A DNA stretch of 8,065 bases, taken from the NCBI GenBank assembly GCA_947169455.1, contig CAMVPV010000047.1:1-8065 (forward strand), in the 5' to 3' direction. The DNA is from an uncultured Clostridia bacterium. Lineage in GTDB: Bacteria; Bacillota_A; Clostridia; Oscillospirales; Ruminococcaceae. The notes under the pieces were generated by a model. That model saw only the letters and a list, made by a program, of their open reading frames with translations, made no database searches and was not told the origin of the DNA. This document shows, in pieces, positions 1-6,687 of the stretch. The position numbers and the translations under genes are program-made. Numbering within the stretch: position 1 is the stretch's first letter; every line of letters starts with the position of its first letter.

Positions 1-10
1 TGATCTGTAT

Positions 11-39
11 TTTACAGAAAATAATGTATAAAACATTAT
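11..39 (+). promoter_or_regulatory. Probable sigma-A promoter of the rhomboid-like/rlmA unit
   Basis: A -35-like TTTACA (11-16) is followed after 17 bases by CATTAT (34-39) in AT-rich DNA, about 65 bases before the first gene. The -10 box is a weak match, and neighbouring TATA-rich hexamers could serve instead. The inverted repeat at 21-39 overlaps the proposed -10 box, so a repressor bound there could block the promoter. The call rests on spacing and consensus only. Confidence 0.45.
21..39. repeat. Inverted repeat overlapping the promoter (operator candidate)
   Basis: ATAATGT (21-27) and ACATTAT (33-39) are exact reverse complements separated by ATAAA. The repeat covers the spacer and the -10 box of the proposed promoter, a usual position for a dimeric repressor site. 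A chance repeat is possible because the region is AT-rich. Confidence 0.4.
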
Positions 40-51
40 ATCACATATTAT

Positions 52-68
52 TCCGGTTGTCAACCGGA
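52..68. repeat. Perfect 17-base palindrome in the leader (operator or hairpin)
   Basis: TCCGGTTG (52-59) and CAACCGGA (61-68) are exact reverse complements around a single T. The palindrome is GC-rich inside an AT-rich leader, lies just downstream of the proposed start of transcription, and ends 23 bases before the Shine-Dalgarno sequence. No T run follows, so it is not an intrinsic terminator. It could be a regulator binding site or a 5' stabilising hairpin of the mRNA. Confidence 0.5.
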
Positions 69-105
69 TATTCCGCAAAAATTATTGTAAAAAGGGAGCA
101 AGTGT

Positions 106-750
106 ATGAACTTCAATATGAAATTCCGCCGCTTTACGCGGAACTTCGGCATAGAGAACCTTATCGTCTATGTCGTGATAACGATAGGCGTACTTTGGGT
201 GGTAAGCTGGATATTCCCTGAATTCCCGATGTACAAGCTGACCTTTGACCGCACCGCGATACTTCACGGCGAGGTGTGGCGGGTGCTGACCTGTATGTTC
301 GCGCTCGGGTCGCCGAGCCCGATATTCATGGTGATAAGCCTGTACTTTTACTTTCTCATCGGCAACACCCTTGAACGCACCTGGGGCAAGGAAAAATTCA
401 CGCTGTACTATCTTGCGGGGCTGCTGATGATGAACATCGCGGGGTTCATCGCGGGGCGCTGCGACGCAGATTACTTCTACCTTTCGATGTTCTGTGCATT
501 TGCGGCGCTCTACCCGAACGAGGAATTCCTGATGTTCTTCATAATCCCCGTAAAGGCGAAGTACCTTGCATATATCGACCTCGCATTCATGGTGCTGGAG
601 CTGATAATAGGCAGCTTTGCGGTAAAGATGTCGATAATCGCATCGCTCGCGCTGCTGGCGATATTCTTCGGAAAGAACTGCTGGTCGATGATAGAAGCGA
701 AAGCAAGGCGACGCAAGTTCAAGAGCAATTTTGACCACAGGAACGATTGA
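106..750 (+). CDS. Rhomboid-fold membrane protein, predicted inactive as a protease
   Basis: This 214-residue integral membrane protein has about six hydrophobic segments (roughly 17-37, 72-88, 100-118, 124-137, 152-171, 174-189) and a basic cytosolic tail (198-206). Two stretches resemble rhomboids: GEVWRVLTCMF (55-65), matching the WR motif of the L1 loop, and IGNTLERTWGKEKF (85-98), matching the family's helix 2-3 region. The GxSG serine motif expected in the fourth helix is replaced by YLSMFCAF (125-132), and no histidine lies in the sixth helix, so the Ser-His dyad is missing. By analogy with derlins and iRhoms it may bind or handle membrane proteins without cutting them; this is inference. 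The start is supported by AAGGGAG (92-98), seven bases upstream of ATG. It shares a unit with the rRNA methyltransferase gene that follows almost without a gap. Confidence 0.75.
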   Translation: MNFNMKFRRFTRNFGIENLIVYVVITIGVLWVVSWIFPEFPMYKLTFDRTAILHGEVWRVLTCMFALGSPSPIFMVISLYFYFLIGNTLERTWGKEKFTLYYLAGLLMMNIAGFIAGRCDADYFYLSMFCAFAALYPNEEFLMFFIIPVKAKYLAYIDLAFMVLELIIGSFAVKMSIIASLALLAIFFGKNCWSMIEAKARRRKFKSNFDHRND

Positions 751-752
751 CC

Positions 753-1604
753 ATGCTTTATCATACTCATCTTATCTGCCCCGTATGCGGCGGGGAACTC
801 AATGACAGCGGAAAAAGCTATGTCTGCGGGAAAAACCACTGCTTCGACATCTCATCTAAAGGGTATGTGAATTTACTGCTGTCCGGCAGTATGAAGTCGA
901 AGATGCCGGGCGACAACAAGCTGATGGTGCAGGCGCGCCGCGATTTTCTCGACAGGGGATACTACCGTGTGCTTGCGGACGCGCTGTGCGATACCGTTAC
1001 GAGGTATTTTCCGCAGGGCGGCGGCGTGCTGCTCGATGCGGGCTGCGGCGAGGGATATTACACGGCGGCGGCAGCGGGAAAGCTCGCGGAAAAAAACATA
1101 CCCGCGGACATAATAGCCGCGGATATATCAAAGACTGCCTGCCGCTATGCGGCGAACCGCCTGCGCGGGTTTACGGATATGACCGGAACGGTGGCGGTCA
1201 CGGCGAGCATATTCCGCATCCCGCTCGCGGACGGCAGCACGGATATGCTGCTGTCGGTATTCGCGCCGTTCTGCCGTGAGGAATTTCACCGCGTACTGAA
1301 AAGCGGCGGCACCATGATAATGGTGATACCGTCCGCAAAGCATCTGTGGGAGCTGAAAGCGGCGGTATATGACGAGCCCTATCCCAATGAACAGGGCGAT
1401 ACGTATATTGAGGGATTTTCCCTCGCTGAGAGCATATCCGTCGATGAAGATATTTTCCTCGCGTCAGACAAGGATATCATGGATCTGTTCTCGATGACGC
1501 CGTACTTTTACAAGACGGGCAGGGAAGGGCACGAGCGTCTTGAAAGGCTGTCCTCGCTGAAAACACATATCGGATTTACACTGCTTGTTTACCGCAGATC
1601 ATAA
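753..1604 (+). CDS. rlmA: 23S rRNA (guanine-N1)-methyltransferase, RlmA family
   Basis: The 283-residue protein matches the RlmA layout along its whole length. A zinc-binding head carries Cys9, Cys12, Cys25 and His29, followed by KGYVNLL (36-42) and a PGD...ARRDFLD stretch (52-67). A class I SAM-binding motif LDAGCGEGYYT lies at 94-104, and HLWELK (197-202) and MTPYF (248-252) are family-like C-terminal motifs. RlmA enzymes methylate N1 of G745 or G748 in helix 35 of 23S rRNA in the peptide exit tunnel; the G748 type (TlrB/RlmA-II) affects tylosin-class macrolides. Which base this one modifies cannot be told from sequence. ATG at 753 sits 10 bases after AGGA (739-742). An in-frame TTG at 747 would overlap the upstream stop but leaves only four bases of spacing. 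The 3' end overlaps the convergent ATPase gene by six bases. Confidence 0.92.
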   Translation: MLYHTHLICPVCGGELNDSGKSYVCGKNHCFDISSKGYVNLLLSGSMKSKMPGDNKLMVQARRDFLDRGYYRVLADALCDTVTRYFPQGGGVLLDAGCGEGYYTAAAAGKLAEKNIPADIIAADISKTACRYAANRLRGFTDMTGTVAVTASIFRIPLADGSTDMLLSVFAPFCREEFHRVLKSGGTMIMVIPSAKHLWELKAAVYDEPYPNEQGDTYIEGFSLAESISVDEDIFLASDKDIMDLFSMTPYFYKTGREGHERLERLSSLKTHIGFTLLVYRRS

Positions 1605-3107
1605 TTCACCGAGGTCCTCAAGTTCTTTGAGGATCTCTTTTTGTCTTTCATAGAAGAGCAGTTCCTTGTTGTGCTCATAATATTCCCTGCAGCCGAACCG
1701 TGCGATATATTTTGCGGTATGTGCATTTGCGGTCAGCTCGGTGACGAATATGAGCGTTTCGCGTCCGCCGGGGAATGCCGCATCCATGAAGCGGAAAGCA
1801 TTCGAGAGCTTTTTCCCGGTATCGGCGATCAGCTTTTTGTGCTCCGCGACCATACCGCTGTACTTCTCCTTGACGTTGGCAAAGGCGGTCTTTCTGTCCG
1901 CGGGGGACGCACACTGCTCCATATCCTCCAGCGTTCTGATGAGCCTTGTCTGCTGTTTGCGGTCGGTATCGGAATATCCGCCGGATATCTTTCCGCGGCG
2001 GAGCTTTATGCGCTGTTCCGCGGTGATCTCATCCATTATCTGTGAGGGCGGGATATCCGTCCAGAAGGTGAGTTTTTCCTTGAAGCCGTTGAGCACGCCA
2101 AGCAGCTCGCGCAGGAACTGCTCGCCGAGGTCGGTGCTTTCAGCATCGGCGGTGAGCACATCGAGGATGAGCCCTATCACGGCGATGCGTTCATCGAGAT
2201 CAGCCGCTTTTGCGCGGGCGGTTATCTCGGGTGAGATATCCCCGTTCAGTATCTCATGTATGCGGTAATCGCTCTTGTACTTGTTGAAAAGATCGTAATA
2301 CACCGCGAAAGAGCGCGATATGCGGCTGTCGCGGATATACTGGCAGGTGAGGTCTTCGTCGGCGGTGATGCCGTTTTTCTCATATACCGATATCATGCGG
2401 GAGAGATCTTCCCAGCCGCGCGCGGTGACGAACGTTTTTCCGGAGGCGGTGTTCTCAACGCTGTAGAAGTCATCCCTGCGTATTTCGAGATATGTGATGA
2501 CTGCGGGGTGTATGCCTGTCTTGTAGGCGTATTCCTTCCACACGTCAAGGTCGGGCTCAACATCTATCCGTTTCAGCCTGTCCCATGTGGCGATATCGAA
2601 CTCGCGCACAGAGCTGTTGTATTCGGGCGGATTGCCCGCTGTTACTACTATCCAGCCGTCGGGGACGCGGTGCCTGCCGAATATCTTGTATTGCAGGAAC
2701 TGGAGCATAACGGGCGCGAGCGTTTCGGAAACGCAGTTTATCTCATCGAGGAAGAGTATGCCTTCCTTGATGCCGGTGCTTTCCATAAGCTCATACACCG
2801 AGGCGATTATCTCGCTCATGGTGTATTCGGAAACGTCGAATTCCTCGCCGCCGTATTTCTTGTGGACGATGAACGGCAGACCGAGGGCGCTCTGGCGCGT
2901 GTGGTGGGTCATCGAGTAGGAAAGCAGCCCGACGCCCATTTCGGAGGCTATCTGTTCCATGATGGCTGTCTTTCCGATGCCGGGCGGTCCCATGAGGAAA
3001 ACGGGGCGCTGTCTTTCAATTGGGATGGCGTACCCGCCGGCTTCGTCCCTGGTGAAGTAAGCGGTCATCGCGTTTTTGATCTGTTCCTTGGCTTTTTTTA
3101 TGTTCAT
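1599..3107 (-). CDS. MoxR-like AAA+ ATPase, partner of a VWA protein
   Basis: The 502-residue protein starts with an AAA+ module: Walker A GPPGIGKT (40-47), Walker B ILFLDEIN (117-124), sensor 1 VVTAGNP (154-160, with Asn159) and an arginine-finger-like DRLKR (176-180). Residues from about 190 to the end are helical, charged and without a recognised domain. It is longer than a typical MoxR protein (about 300-350 residues) and close in size to RavA. MoxR ATPases usually work with a VWA protein encoded next to them to assemble, load metal into, or activate client complexes. Here the VWA gene ends immediately before this start (TGA then ATG), and the Shine-Dalgarno GGAGGA (complement of 3115-3120, spacing seven) lies inside the VWA gene, implying translational coupling. 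The client is unknown. Its last codons contain the terminator of rlmA. Confidence 0.85.
   Translation of the reverse strand: MNIKKAKEQIKNAMTAYFTRDEAGGYAIPIERQRPVFLMGPPGIGKTAIMEQIASEMGVGLLSYSMTHHTRQSALGLPFIVHKKYGGEEFDVSEYTMSEIIASVYELMESTGIKEGILFLDEINCVSETLAPVMLQFLQYKIFGRHRVPDGWIVVTAGNPPEYNSSVREFDIATWDRLKRIDVEPDLDVWKEYAYKTGIHPAVITYLEIRRDDFYSVENTASGKTFVTARGWEDLSRMISVYEKNGITADEDLTCQYIRDSRISRSFAVYYDLFNKYKSDYRIHEILNGDISPEITARAKAADLDERIAVIGLILDVLTADAESTDLGEQFLRELLGVLNGFKEKLTFWTDIPPSQIMDEITAEQRIKLRRGKISGGYSDTDRKQQTRLIRTLEDMEQCASPADRKTAFANVKEKYSGMVAEHKKLIADTGKKLSNAFRFMDAAFPGGRETLIFVTELTANAHTAKYIARFGCREYYEHNKELLFYERQKEILKELEDLGEL
1611..1642 (+). terminator. Intrinsic terminator of the rlmA unit, inside the opposing gene
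   Basis: GAGGTCCTCAA (1611-1621) pairs with TTGAGGATCTC (1627-1637) over 11 bases with one G-T wobble around the loop GTTCT, and TTTTT (1638-1642) follows at once. It begins seven bases after the rlmA stop codon. The same bases encode residues close to the C-terminus of the ATPase on the minus strand. Read in the minus direction the stem has no following T run, so it should act only on plus-strand transcripts. Confidence 0.85.
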
Positions 3108-4472
3108 TCAGATATCCTCCGCTCTGAGAATGAGCTTTATCGCCCAGACGGGCACTTTCGGTTCGCTTTCGCCGTCGTCGATGCAGATAAAAGCTGTCTT
3201 GTAAGGGGGCATGGCTTCGGGAAAGGTACCGCAGCCGTCGGTGAAGTATATCAGCCCGCGAAGGTCGGTGAATTCCTTGCTGCGGATAAGCTCACCGACA
3301 TAGCGGAACACGGGGCGGAAGTCAGTGCCCATGAAGCCTTTGAGGGTCATGCCGTGCAGATAGCGTTCGAGCTCATCCTTGTTGGTTATCTTTACCTTCT
3401 CACGTATCTCGGCGTCGCACTGTATTATATGCAGGTTTATCTTCGTGAAATAGTTCTCATACTGCGTGAGCAGGTTGTAGGTCTTGCGGACGAAAGCCTT
3501 CACGAGGCTGCCGCTCACGGAAGCGGATGTATCTATCGCAACGGCGAATTCCTTTATGCGCCTGACCTCCTTGTATTCGAGGGGTTCTATCAGCGGCATA
3601 TTGCGGTAGAGCGAGAGCCCGTAGGTCATCGCCTCGCCATATACGGCGAACTGTTTAAGGAATTCGGCATAGTCGTATTTTTCGCGGTTGATGCAGTGAA
3701 GGCACTGAACGAGACAGCCGCTGCCTCCGCCGTACTGTTTTGAAAAATTCGCTGCCTCCATTTCCATGCGCTCGGCTATGCTGCGCCAGATGCGCTCGCT
3801 GTCCTTCATGGTGCGCGGGGTGAGTGCGGATTTCCCTTCAGCGGAGGATGCTTCGCCGTCGGAGAAGCTGCTGTCGTTATCCTCGCCGTTTTCATCGCAG
3901 CCGTTCCTTGTGCCTGCGCCGCCGGGCGCGGTCTCGTCGCCGGACTTATCGCCCTGCCTGCCGCCGTACCACTGTGAATGGTCATCGCGGGAGAACAGCG
4001 CGGCGAGCCTTATGCGGTCACAGCCGGCATCGGAATAGTAGCGGTAGATATGCTCGGCGGTCATATATCTGAGCTGCTTTCTGAGCAGGGCTATCTCATT
4101 CAGCCGCAGTGCATCGTTATTCATGGAGGCACCCTCGAGTTCGAGGAGTATATTTTCGGCGGCGATATCGCAGGCGATATCCCACAGGGGGCGATCGACC
4201 AGCGAGCTGACGAAGAAGTGACGGAAAACGCAGTGCATGAGCAGGTGAAGGTAAGCGCGTTCGGCGCTGTGCGGGTCTTTTGCGTATTCGCGCAGGATGT
4301 ACATCGGTGAATAGTAAGCGTTCCTGCCGTCGGTCGCGAACGAGCGTATATCCTCACGGGGGACGGGCGGCAGAGCGCGGACGGCGGCGTCTGTGAAGCG
4401 GAACCGCACAGCGGCGTGATCCCGTGCAAGACCCATCACCGAAGCCGAAAGCGCGGCAGTTCTTCTGTCCAT
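3108..4472 (-). CDS. VWA-domain protein, DUF2201 type, with a degenerate zinc-peptidase motif
   Basis: The 454-residue protein has two domains. The N-terminal half resembles the DUF2201 putative metallopeptidase region: HLLMHCVFRH (76-85) followed by WDIACDIAAENIL (97-109). The usual HExxHxxxxH pattern keeps its three His (76, 80, 85), but the catalytic Glu is Leu77, so hydrolysis is unlikely. A polar Gly/Ser/Asp/Glu-rich linker spans about 165-220. The C-terminal VWA fold carries a MIDAS metal site: DTSAS (314-318), Thr383 in MGTDF and Asp412 in FTDG. MIDAS sites bind Mg or Mn and usually mediate protein contacts. There is no signal peptide or membrane helix, so it is probably cytosolic. AAAGGG (complement of 4480-4485) lies seven bases before ATG. 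It is the first gene of an operon with the MoxR-like ATPase, its likely partner. Confidence 0.85.
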   Translation of the reverse strand: MDRRTAALSASVMGLARDHAAVRFRFTDAAVRALPPVPREDIRSFATDGRNAYYSPMYILREYAKDPHSAERAYLHLLMHCVFRHFFVSSLVDRPLWDIACDIAAENILLELEGASMNNDALRLNEIALLRKQLRYMTAEHIYRYYSDAGCDRIRLAALFSRDDHSQWYGGRQGDKSGDETAPGGAGTRNGCDENGEDNDSSFSDGEASSAEGKSALTPRTMKDSERIWRSIAERMEMEAANFSKQYGGGSGCLVQCLHCINREKYDYAEFLKQFAVYGEAMTYGLSLYRNMPLIEPLEYKEVRRIKEFAVAIDTSASVSGSLVKAFVRKTYNLLTQYENYFTKINLHIIQCDAEIREKVKITNKDELERYLHGMTLKGFMGTDFRPVFRYVGELIRSKEFTDLRGLIYFTDGCGTFPEAMPPYKTAFICIDDGESEPKVPVWAIKLILRAEDI

Positions 4473-4497
4473 TCCCTCACCCTTTCCGTTTTTTTAT

Positions 4498-4526
4498 ATT
4501 ATAACACATCTTTCCCGACAAATCAA
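4498..4526 (-). promoter_or_regulatory. Extended -10 promoter of the VWA/ATPase operon
   Basis: On the minus strand TTGATT (complement of 4521-4526) is followed after 17 bases by TATAAT (complement of 4498-4503), preceded by TGT, so the -10 box is of the extended TGn type. Transcription should start near 4491, giving a leader of about 18 bases that contains the Shine-Dalgarno sequence. Confidence 0.75.
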
Positions 4527-4529
4527 GCA

Positions 4530-4591
4530 TTCTGCAGTGAGCGGCTCTCACTTATCTGCATAAGGTGCAGAACTTGCAAAAGCCGCTTTTG
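4530..4591. repeat. Nested inverted repeats between divergent promoters
   Basis: Three exact inverted repeats sit side by side. TTCTGCA (4530-4536) pairs with TGCAGAA (4566-4572) and encloses AGTGAG (4536-4541) with CTCACT (4547-4552). A second copy of TCTGCA (4555-4560) can also pair with TGCAGA (4566-4571). CAAAAGC (4577-4583) faces GCTTTTG (4585-4591) around one C. All lie upstream of both -35 boxes, so they are not transcribed by either promoter, and a DNA-level role (operators or a cruciform) fits better than an RNA one. Confidence 0.5.
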
Positions 4592-4601
4592 GCATCTCTG
4601 C

Positions 4602-4630
4602 TTGACATTACAGGAAAATTGTGGTAGAAT
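4602..4630 (+). promoter_or_regulatory. Strong promoter of the LRR protein/SDR unit
   Basis: A consensus TTGACA (4602-4607) is followed after 17 bases by TAGAAT (4625-4630), preceded by TGG, giving an extended -10. Transcription should start near 4637, about 27 bases before the start codon. The -10 region shares TTGTGGTA-R-AATA with the promoter before minD. Confidence 0.85.
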
Positions 4631-4663
4631 ATAATTACACGGATATGAAAGGAGTAGGGCAGA

Positions 4664-5782
4664 TTGAAAAAAATGAAGGAATCCACAAAGAAAAATATCA
4701 TCAGGGTGATAATGTTCATAGCTGCCGTTATGATGATACTTTCCTTTGTACTGATGCCGCTTTTCAGGGCGGAGGCTGCCGAAAACAGTTCGGTGTCGGT
4801 ATCGGAGTTCGAGAGCGGAAGGCTCTCGGACGCCCTTGCCGACGCCATGGACGGCGTTGACAGAAACAACATCAGTAGTGCGGCGGTCAGCGGTGGTGTG
4901 CTGACCGCCGCCGATTACGCTGCGCTCTGTGAGCTCCCCAACCTTGAATTTATCGAGCTTGCCGGCGCCGAGACAGAAAACGGCGCCATTCCCGACAATG
5001 CCCTCCCGGCAAGAAATCAGCTGACATACATAAGCCTTCCCGCAAATACGCTCACGATAGGGAACGGCGCATTTACCAATAACAAACAGCTCAAAAAGAT
5101 AAGTATGCCTGCCACGGTCACATCCATAGGCGATTACGCCTTCGACGGGTGCATCGCCCTTGAAGATATCACGCCTCCCGCGAACCTCGAAAGCCTCGGC
5201 GAGGGCGCTTTCCGCGACTGCCAGAGCCTTTCGGATTTCACACTTCCGCAGGGCGTCACGAGGATACCCGCGTGGTGCTTCGCAAAATGCCCACTCACCG
5301 AATTCTATATAGGTCCGCAGGTGGAGAGCATCGGCGACGGCGCTTTCTCCGACTGCCACGAACTGAAGGATATCTATATCTACGGTGACAAAGCCCCCGA
5401 ACTTGAAGGCGGCGGAGTTTTCCAGAACCTCAATGTCACCGTTCATACCGCGGACGATGCCGACGGCTACGGCGGCTGGAAGAATAACTTCGTGAGCACC
5501 GAGGACGGCTTCAATGACGAATACGTTCCGCCCGAGACAGCCGCGCCGGAGACAGGAGCCGCTGACGATGCCGAACCGGAGGAGACATCTGCGAAGGTCA
5601 CCGAAGCCGAAAAGCAGACCGAAGGATCGACCGAAACAACAGCCGCCGAAAAACCGGCAGAGGACAAGTCCGGCTCAGGCAGCAATACCGTGACTATCGT
5701 GATCATCGTCGCTGTGATCGCCGTGCTCATCTCGGTCGGCGTGAACGTTGCGTTCATGATAATAAGAAAGAAACAGGGCTGA
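4664..5782 (+). CDS. Cell-surface leucine-rich-repeat (BspA/LRR_5-type) protein with a C-terminal membrane anchor
   Basis: The 372-residue protein begins with a Lys-rich N-terminus and a hydrophobic segment (about 11-34) ending near AEA-AEN (36-41), a likely signal peptidase site. From about 90 to 260 it carries BspA-type repeats of the form IGxxAFxxCxxLxxIxLPxxVxxI, for example IGDYAFDGC (155-163), LGEGAFRDC (178-186) and IGDGAFSDC (223-231). A Thr/Glu/Ala/Pro-rich acidic stalk follows (about 288-340), then one transmembrane helix (342-367) and a short basic tail, RKKQG. No LPxTG sorting signal is present, so it should be a type I anchored surface protein. Such repeats commonly mediate binding to host or microbial surfaces; the ligand is unknown. 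TTG at 4664 is chosen because AAAGGAG (4648-4654) is nine bases away, while the next in-frame ATG (4673) is 18 away. Confidence 0.82.
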   Translation: MKKMKESTKKNIIRVIMFIAAVMMILSFVLMPLFRAEAAENSSVSVSEFESGRLSDALADAMDGVDRNNISSAAVSGGVLTAADYAALCELPNLEFIELAGAETENGAIPDNALPARNQLTYISLPANTLTIGNGAFTNNKQLKKISMPATVTSIGDYAFDGCIALEDITPPANLESLGEGAFRDCQSLSDFTLPQGVTRIPAWCFAKCPLTEFYIGPQVESIGDGAFSDCHELKDIYIYGDKAPELEGGGVFQNLNVTVHTADDADGYGGWKNNFVSTEDGFNDEYVPPETAAPETGAADDAEPEETSAKVTEAEKQTEGSTETTAAEKPAEDKSGSGSNTVTIVIIVAVIAVLISVGVNVAFMIIRKKQG

Positions 5783-5787
5783 GCATC

Positions 5788-6573
5788 ATGCAGATAATTA
5801 ACAAATGCGATAAGCTGAAAAGAACAGCGGTCATAACGGGGGCGACCTCCGGTATAGGGCGCTGTATGGCGGTCAGGCTCCGCCGTATGGGATACGACCT
5901 TATCATCACCGGGCGCGACTGCCGCGAGCTCCACAGGCTGTGCCGCAGGCTCGGACGCAGTCACGTCTGCGCTGTCTCCGCCGATCTCTCCGTTCCGGAG
6001 GAATGTGCGGAGCTCCACCGCTTCGCCTCGGGATATCCCGTGTGCATACTCATCAACAGCGCGGGGTTCGGTGTGTGGGGCGAATTCCCGGAGGTCTCCC
6101 TCCGCGATGAGATGAAGATGCTCGACGTGAACGTCCGCGCCGTGCATATCCTTACGAAGCTCTTCCTGAACGATCTCCTTCTCCGCGGCAGCGGATATAT
6201 CATGAATGTATCATCGGCGGCGGCTTTCATGCCGGGGCCCGTCATGTCCGGCTATTACGCTTCCAAAAGCTATGTGCTGCGGCAGGTGCAGTCGATAAGC
6301 GAGGAGCTGCGCAGGCGGAATAAGAATGTGCATATCTGTGCGCTCTGTCCCGGTCCCGTCGATACTGATTTCAACCGCCGTGCAGGCGTGAGGGGCAGCT
6401 TTAAGGGGATATCCCCCGATCGCGCCGCAAAAGCCGGGATAAAAGGTATGCTGAGAGGGAAAACTGTTATCATACCGACGCTAAAAATGAAGGTGATATG
6501 CCTGCTCAGCGGTATCATCCCGCCTGGGCTCACAGCCGCTGTGAATTATTTCATCCAGAAGCGCAAAAAATAA
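5788..6573 (+). CDS. Classical short-chain dehydrogenase/reductase (DltE/YqjQ-like)
   Basis: The 261-residue protein is an NAD(P)-dependent oxidoreductase of the classical SDR type. It shows the nucleotide-binding TGATSGIG (17-24), SADLS (64-68) in the adenine-ring region, NSAG (90-93, usually NNAG), and the catalytic set Asn115, Ser143, Tyr156 and Lys160 (YYASK). PGPVDTDF (188-195) follows, as in this family. Arg43 in TGRD favours NADP(H), an inference. The C-terminus has a hydrophobic stretch (about 234-256) and a basic end, KRKK, suggesting possible membrane contact. The substrate cannot be read from sequence. It begins five bases after the LRR gene's stop with only a weak Shine-Dalgarno (AGGG, 5774-5777), so it is probably translated from the same mRNA by coupling. 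Confidence 0.88.
   Translation: MQIINKCDKLKRTAVITGATSGIGRCMAVRLRRMGYDLIITGRDCRELHRLCRRLGRSHVCAVSADLSVPEECAELHRFASGYPVCILINSAGFGVWGEFPEVSLRDEMKMLDVNVRAVHILTKLFLNDLLLRGSGYIMNVSSAAAFMPGPVMSGYYASKSYVLRQVQSISEELRRRNKNVHICALCPGPVDTDFNRRAGVRGSFKGISPDRAAKAGIKGMLRGKTVIIPTLKMKVICLLSGIIPPGLTAAVNYFIQKRKK
6530..6544 (+). terminator. Weak terminator-like palindrome at the end of the SDR gene
   Basis: TCACAGC (6530-6536) and GCTGTGA (6538-6544) are exact reverse complements around one C, followed by ATTATTTC. The stem is short, the T tract is interrupted, and it lies about 27 bases before the stop codon. It is the only terminator-like structure seen between the SDR gene and the minD promoter. Confidence 0.25.
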
Positions 6574-6652
6574 AATAATGGTTAATTTGCACAAAGAAAT
6601 CATTCAAATTACCGACAACATAACAAAAATGTGCATTTGAGACAAAAAAACT

Positions 6653-6681
6653 TTGACTTTTCAGAGATTTTGTGGTAAAAT
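6653..6681 (+). promoter_or_regulatory. Promoter of the minD-mgsA leader
   Basis: TTGACT (6653-6658) and TAAAAT (6676-6681) are 17 bases apart, and TGG before the -10 box makes it an extended -10. The start of transcription should lie near 6688, which leaves about 215 transcribed bases before the minD start codon. The preceding 80 bases (6574-6652) are AT-rich, with an A7 run and no recognisable gene. Confidence 0.8.
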
Positions 6682-6687
6682 AACGGT

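Noticed and set aside
24..221. Open frame of 65 codons overlapping the start of the rhomboid-like gene
   Set aside because: It has no Shine-Dalgarno, starts inside the promoter dyad, and is out of frame with a better supported gene.
82..738. Open frame of 218 codons opposite the rhomboid-like gene
   Set aside because: Antisense to a gene with six hydrophobic segments and a good ribosome site; the translation is rich in His, Arg and Tyr without a domain.
747..752. TTG at 747 as the rlmA start
   Set aside because: It gives only four bases after AGGA and adds two residues not needed by the family; ATG at 753 has better spacing.
2256..3743. Open frame of 495 codons on the plus strand opposite the ATPase and VWA genes
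   Set aside because: It is antisense to two well-supported genes with clear motifs, crosses their junction, and shows no domain. Long open antisense frames are common opposite GC-biased third positions.
4523..5446. Open frame of 307 codons on the minus strand across the promoter region and LRR gene
   Set aside because: It covers both divergent promoters and opposes a protein with signal peptide and clear repeats; its own translation has no recognisable motif.
5467..6147. Open frame of 226 codons on the minus strand opposite the LRR/SDR junction
   Set aside because: It spans the stop and start of two plus-strand genes, and its sequence is a low-complexity reflection of the Thr/Glu/Ala stalk.
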